Source of the DNA: Fidelibacterota bacterium | Lineage (GTDB): Bacteria > Fidelibacterota > UBA2242 > B5-G15 | Length of the DNA stretch: 6,693 bases | Direction: 5' to 3' | Assembly (NCBI GenBank): GCA_003645825.1 | Contig: QNCQ01000097.1 | Span: forward strand, 1-6,693 | Part shown: one piece after another, positions 4,928 to 6,693 of the stretch | Position numbering within the stretch: the stretch's first letter is position 1 | How the letters are laid out: every line of letters begins with the position of its first letter | Notes under the pieces: generated by a model | What the model was told of the DNA's origin: nothing | Database searches by the model: none | The model's input: only the letters and a program-made list of their open reading frames with translations | Made by a program: the position numbers and the translations under genes

Positions 4928-6693
4928 TTGCAGGAAAAATTATTATTCAAAATTTTAAAACGGGTGGAAAAACCGGGCAGGTACACGGGGGGTGAACCCG
5001 GAACCATAATAAAAAAGTTCAGCCCTGATAAGACGCGGGTTGTTCTTGTGTACCCCGATCTATATGATGTGGGGATGTCTTATTTTGGCTTCCAGATTAT
5101 CTATCACATCCTGAACAAAAGCAATGACATTATCGCCGAAAGAGCCTATGCACCGTGGATTGACTTTGAAAAAGAATTGAGAAAAAAAGGATTATACCTC
5201 TTCTCTCTTGAGACCAGAACACCCATCAGGGATTTCGATATCGTAGGTTTTAATCTTTCCTACGAACTAACGTACACAAATATACTTAATCTTCTGGAGC
5301 TATCTGGCATAAGCATTTTCAGCAAACATCGAAGAGATGATGAGCCTATAATAGTTGCCGGCGGAGCCGGTGCCTTCAATCCAGAGCCTCTTGCCTCCTT
5401 TATAGACATTTTTTTCATAGGAGATGCAGAAGAAAGTATTGTTGATTTCATAAAAACTATAGGAAAGCTGAAACGACAACAGGTGAAAAGGAAAGACATT
5501 TTCCGGGAGCTTGTGTCAAAATACTCCAATCTGTACATCCCCGCACTATATAAATTATCAAGAGAAGATGATCAAGGCTACATGGTCCCTATTCCCATTG
5601 CAGAGGATGTCCCGGAAAAGATAAAGGCTTCCAAAACGCCCACTCTTAAACCCTTCTACTACCCGGAATCTCCGATCTTGCCAATTGTAGAAATCTCACA
5701 GGATCGGCTTACCTTCGAAGTAATGCGAGGATGTACAAGGGGGTGTAGATTTTGCATGGCAGGATTTATCTATCGGCCAGTCAGAGAAAGAAGCCACAGA
5801 GACATAATGAACCAGGTAACCAAAGTATATGAAAACACCGGGCATGGGGAAATCTCTCTTCTTTCACTCTCAAGCTCTGATTACACAGGTTTACACCCTC
5901 TCATACAGGAACTGTACCCACTTCTGGTCCAAAAGAAGCTGTCATTGTCACTCCCCTCTCTGCGACTTGAGAGCTTCTCTGATCTGATAGCACGAGCCCT
6001 CCAAGAAACACTGAAAACCGGGATAACATACGCCCCGGAAGCCGGCTCTGAAAGATTAAGGCGGGTAGTAAACAAATATTTCTCCGACGATGAAATATTA
6101 AGAGATGTGGAGATAGCTCTTTCATACAGGTGGCGGGTACTGAAACTTTATTTCATGATTGGTTTACCCAGTGAAACCTATGATGACCTGGAAGCTATAT
6201 ACACCCTCCTTGAACATATCTTGAAAGCTGGTAAGGGAAAGCTAACGCTAAATGTTACTATTTCAAACTTCATTCCAAAGCCTTTCACTCCCTTCCAGTG
6301 GGAAAGACAAAACCCTCCTGAAGAGCTACAAGCGAAGATTGACTACATTAAACCCATGCTGAGAAAGCTGAAAAAAGTGAAAATTATGACCAGAAACCCA
6401 TACTATTCTCTCTTAGAAGGGGTAATTTCAAGAGGGGATAGACGTATAGCTGACATCATTTATGAAGCATGGAAGCAGGGTGCCAGGTTTGACTCGTGGA
6501 AGGAGTGCTTTTCATGGGAAAAATGGGAAACAGCATTCACCAGAGTTGGTATCAAACCTTCAAAATATCTGGAAGAGCGAGATACAAACAGAACTTTACC
6601 CTGGGAGGTAATAGATGCGGGAATAAGCAAAAATTTTCTCTTTGCAGAAAGAGAGAAAGCTTTCAAAGGAGAAATCTCCAGGGACTGTAGAGA
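4928..6693 (+). CDS. Radical SAM protein with B12-binding-like N-terminal domain, TIGR03960 type (3' end outside window)
   Basis: An uninterrupted frame of 588 codons runs to the right edge. Residues about 12-26 (RVEKPGRYTGGEPGT) form the N-terminal signature of this family. A Rossmann-like B12-binding-type domain follows (about 35-180) with AERAYAPW, FSLETRTPIRDFDIVGF and GGAGAFNPEPLA. The radical SAM cluster motif is C-x3-C-x2-C at Cys269, Cys273 and Cys276 (MRGCTRGCRFC), to bind a 4Fe-4S cluster and S-adenosylmethionine. Later family blocks are LSLSSSDYTGL, YAPEAGSERLRR, KLYFMIGLPSET, FIPKPFTPFQWE, SLLEGVISRGDRR and GARFDSW. The sequence ends at RDCR, where relatives I recall have a further Cys-rich motif and often a fused DUF2344 domain. 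The first in-frame ATG (5075, residue 50) would cut off the conserved start, so TTG at 4928 is chosen. It lies 27 bp after the preceding stop, with only a weak GGAAAG (4919-4924) upstream; GTG at 4964 is the alternative. The reaction catalysed is not established; relatives often sit near RNase G/E and ribosomal protein genes. Confidence 0.93.
   Translation, partial: MQEKLLFKILKRVEKPGRYTGGEPGTIIKKFSPDKTRVVLVYPDLYDVGMSYFGFQIIYHILNKSNDIIAERAYAPWIDFEKELRKKGLYLFSLETRTPIRDFDIVGFNLSYELTYTNILNLLELSGISIFSKHRRDDEPIIVAGGAGAFNPEPLASFIDIFFIGDAEESIVDFIKTIGKLKRQQVKRKDIFRELVSKYSNLYIPALYKLSREDDQGYMVPIPIAEDVPEKIKASKTPTLKPFYYPESPILPIVEISQDRLTFEVMRGCTRGCRFCMAGFIYRPVRERSHRDIMNQVTKVYENTGHGEISLLSLSSSDYTGLHPLIQELYPLLVQKKLSLSLPSLRLESFSDLIARALQETLKTGITYAPEAGSERLRRVVNKYFSDDEILRDVEIALSYRWRVLKLYFMIGLPSETYDDLEAIYTLLEHILKAGKGKLTLNVTISNFIPKPFTPFQWERQNPPEELQAKIDYIKPMLRKLKKVKIMTRNPYYSLLEGVISRGDRRIADIIYEAWKQGARFDSWKECFSWEKWETAFTRVGIKPSKYLEERDTNRTLPWEVIDAGISKNFLFAEREKAFKGEISRDCR

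Noticed and set aside
4973..5002. CCGGG...CCCGG inverted pair considered as a terminator hairpin before the radical SAM gene
   Set aside because: It falls inside the conserved coding block PGRYTGGEPG, has a loop of about 20 nt, and is not followed by a T-run.
6496..6690. 64-residue + strand ORF near the right end
   Set aside because: It lies in another frame within the radical SAM gene, whose frame here keeps family blocks such as GARFDSW; the overlapping translation has no recognisable features.

Overview
The window carries a run of co-directional genes on the + strand from what looks like an anaerobic or thermophile-like, deep-branching bacterium. That placement rests on moderately AT-rich DNA, heavy use of AGA/AGG (Arg) and ATA (Ile) codons, Lys/Glu-rich proteins, very short gaps between genes, and a gene set (large PAS/GAF hybrid kinase, HDIG-type hydrolase, B12-like radical SAM protein) familiar from such genomes. 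It is an impression from composition, not a taxonomic assignment.

Layout. Bases 2-142 are the 3' end of a gene entering from the left, encoding a membrane segment and a short hydrophilic tail. A 108-bp spacer (143-250) with a plausible sigma70-type promoter leads into a large soluble hybrid sensor kinase (251-3748; PAS-PAS-GAF-PAS-GAF-HisKA-HATPase-REC). After a 58-bp AT-rich gap comes a small, highly charged protein of unknown function (3807-4085). It is followed by a complete HD-superfamily phosphohydrolase with a strong ribosome binding site (4101-4661), then an 80-codon ORF overlapping it by ATGA that looks like a shrunken PspC-type membrane protein with a damaged zinc knuckle (4658-4900). 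Last is a radical SAM protein of the B12-binding-like/TIGR03960 type, which needs a non-ATG start (TTG at 4928) and runs off the right edge.

How the parts may work together. The kinase has no transmembrane segment and so should read a cytoplasmic cue. One GAF domain holds a four-cysteine cluster that could bind a metal or an iron-sulfur cluster. Its receiver is fused at the C-terminus with no output domain, and no separate response regulator is present, so its downstream partner is outside the window or is not a classical transcription factor. The small charged protein and the HD hydrolase follow closely on the same strand and may be co-transcribed with it. The radical SAM gene is probably a housekeeping passenger.

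I found no tRNA, rRNA, CRISPR array, insertion sequence or convincing intrinsic terminator. I see no clear new system. The points most worth a second look are the Cys4 GAF domain, the kinase/small protein/HD hydrolase cluster and the eroded PspC-like ORF.
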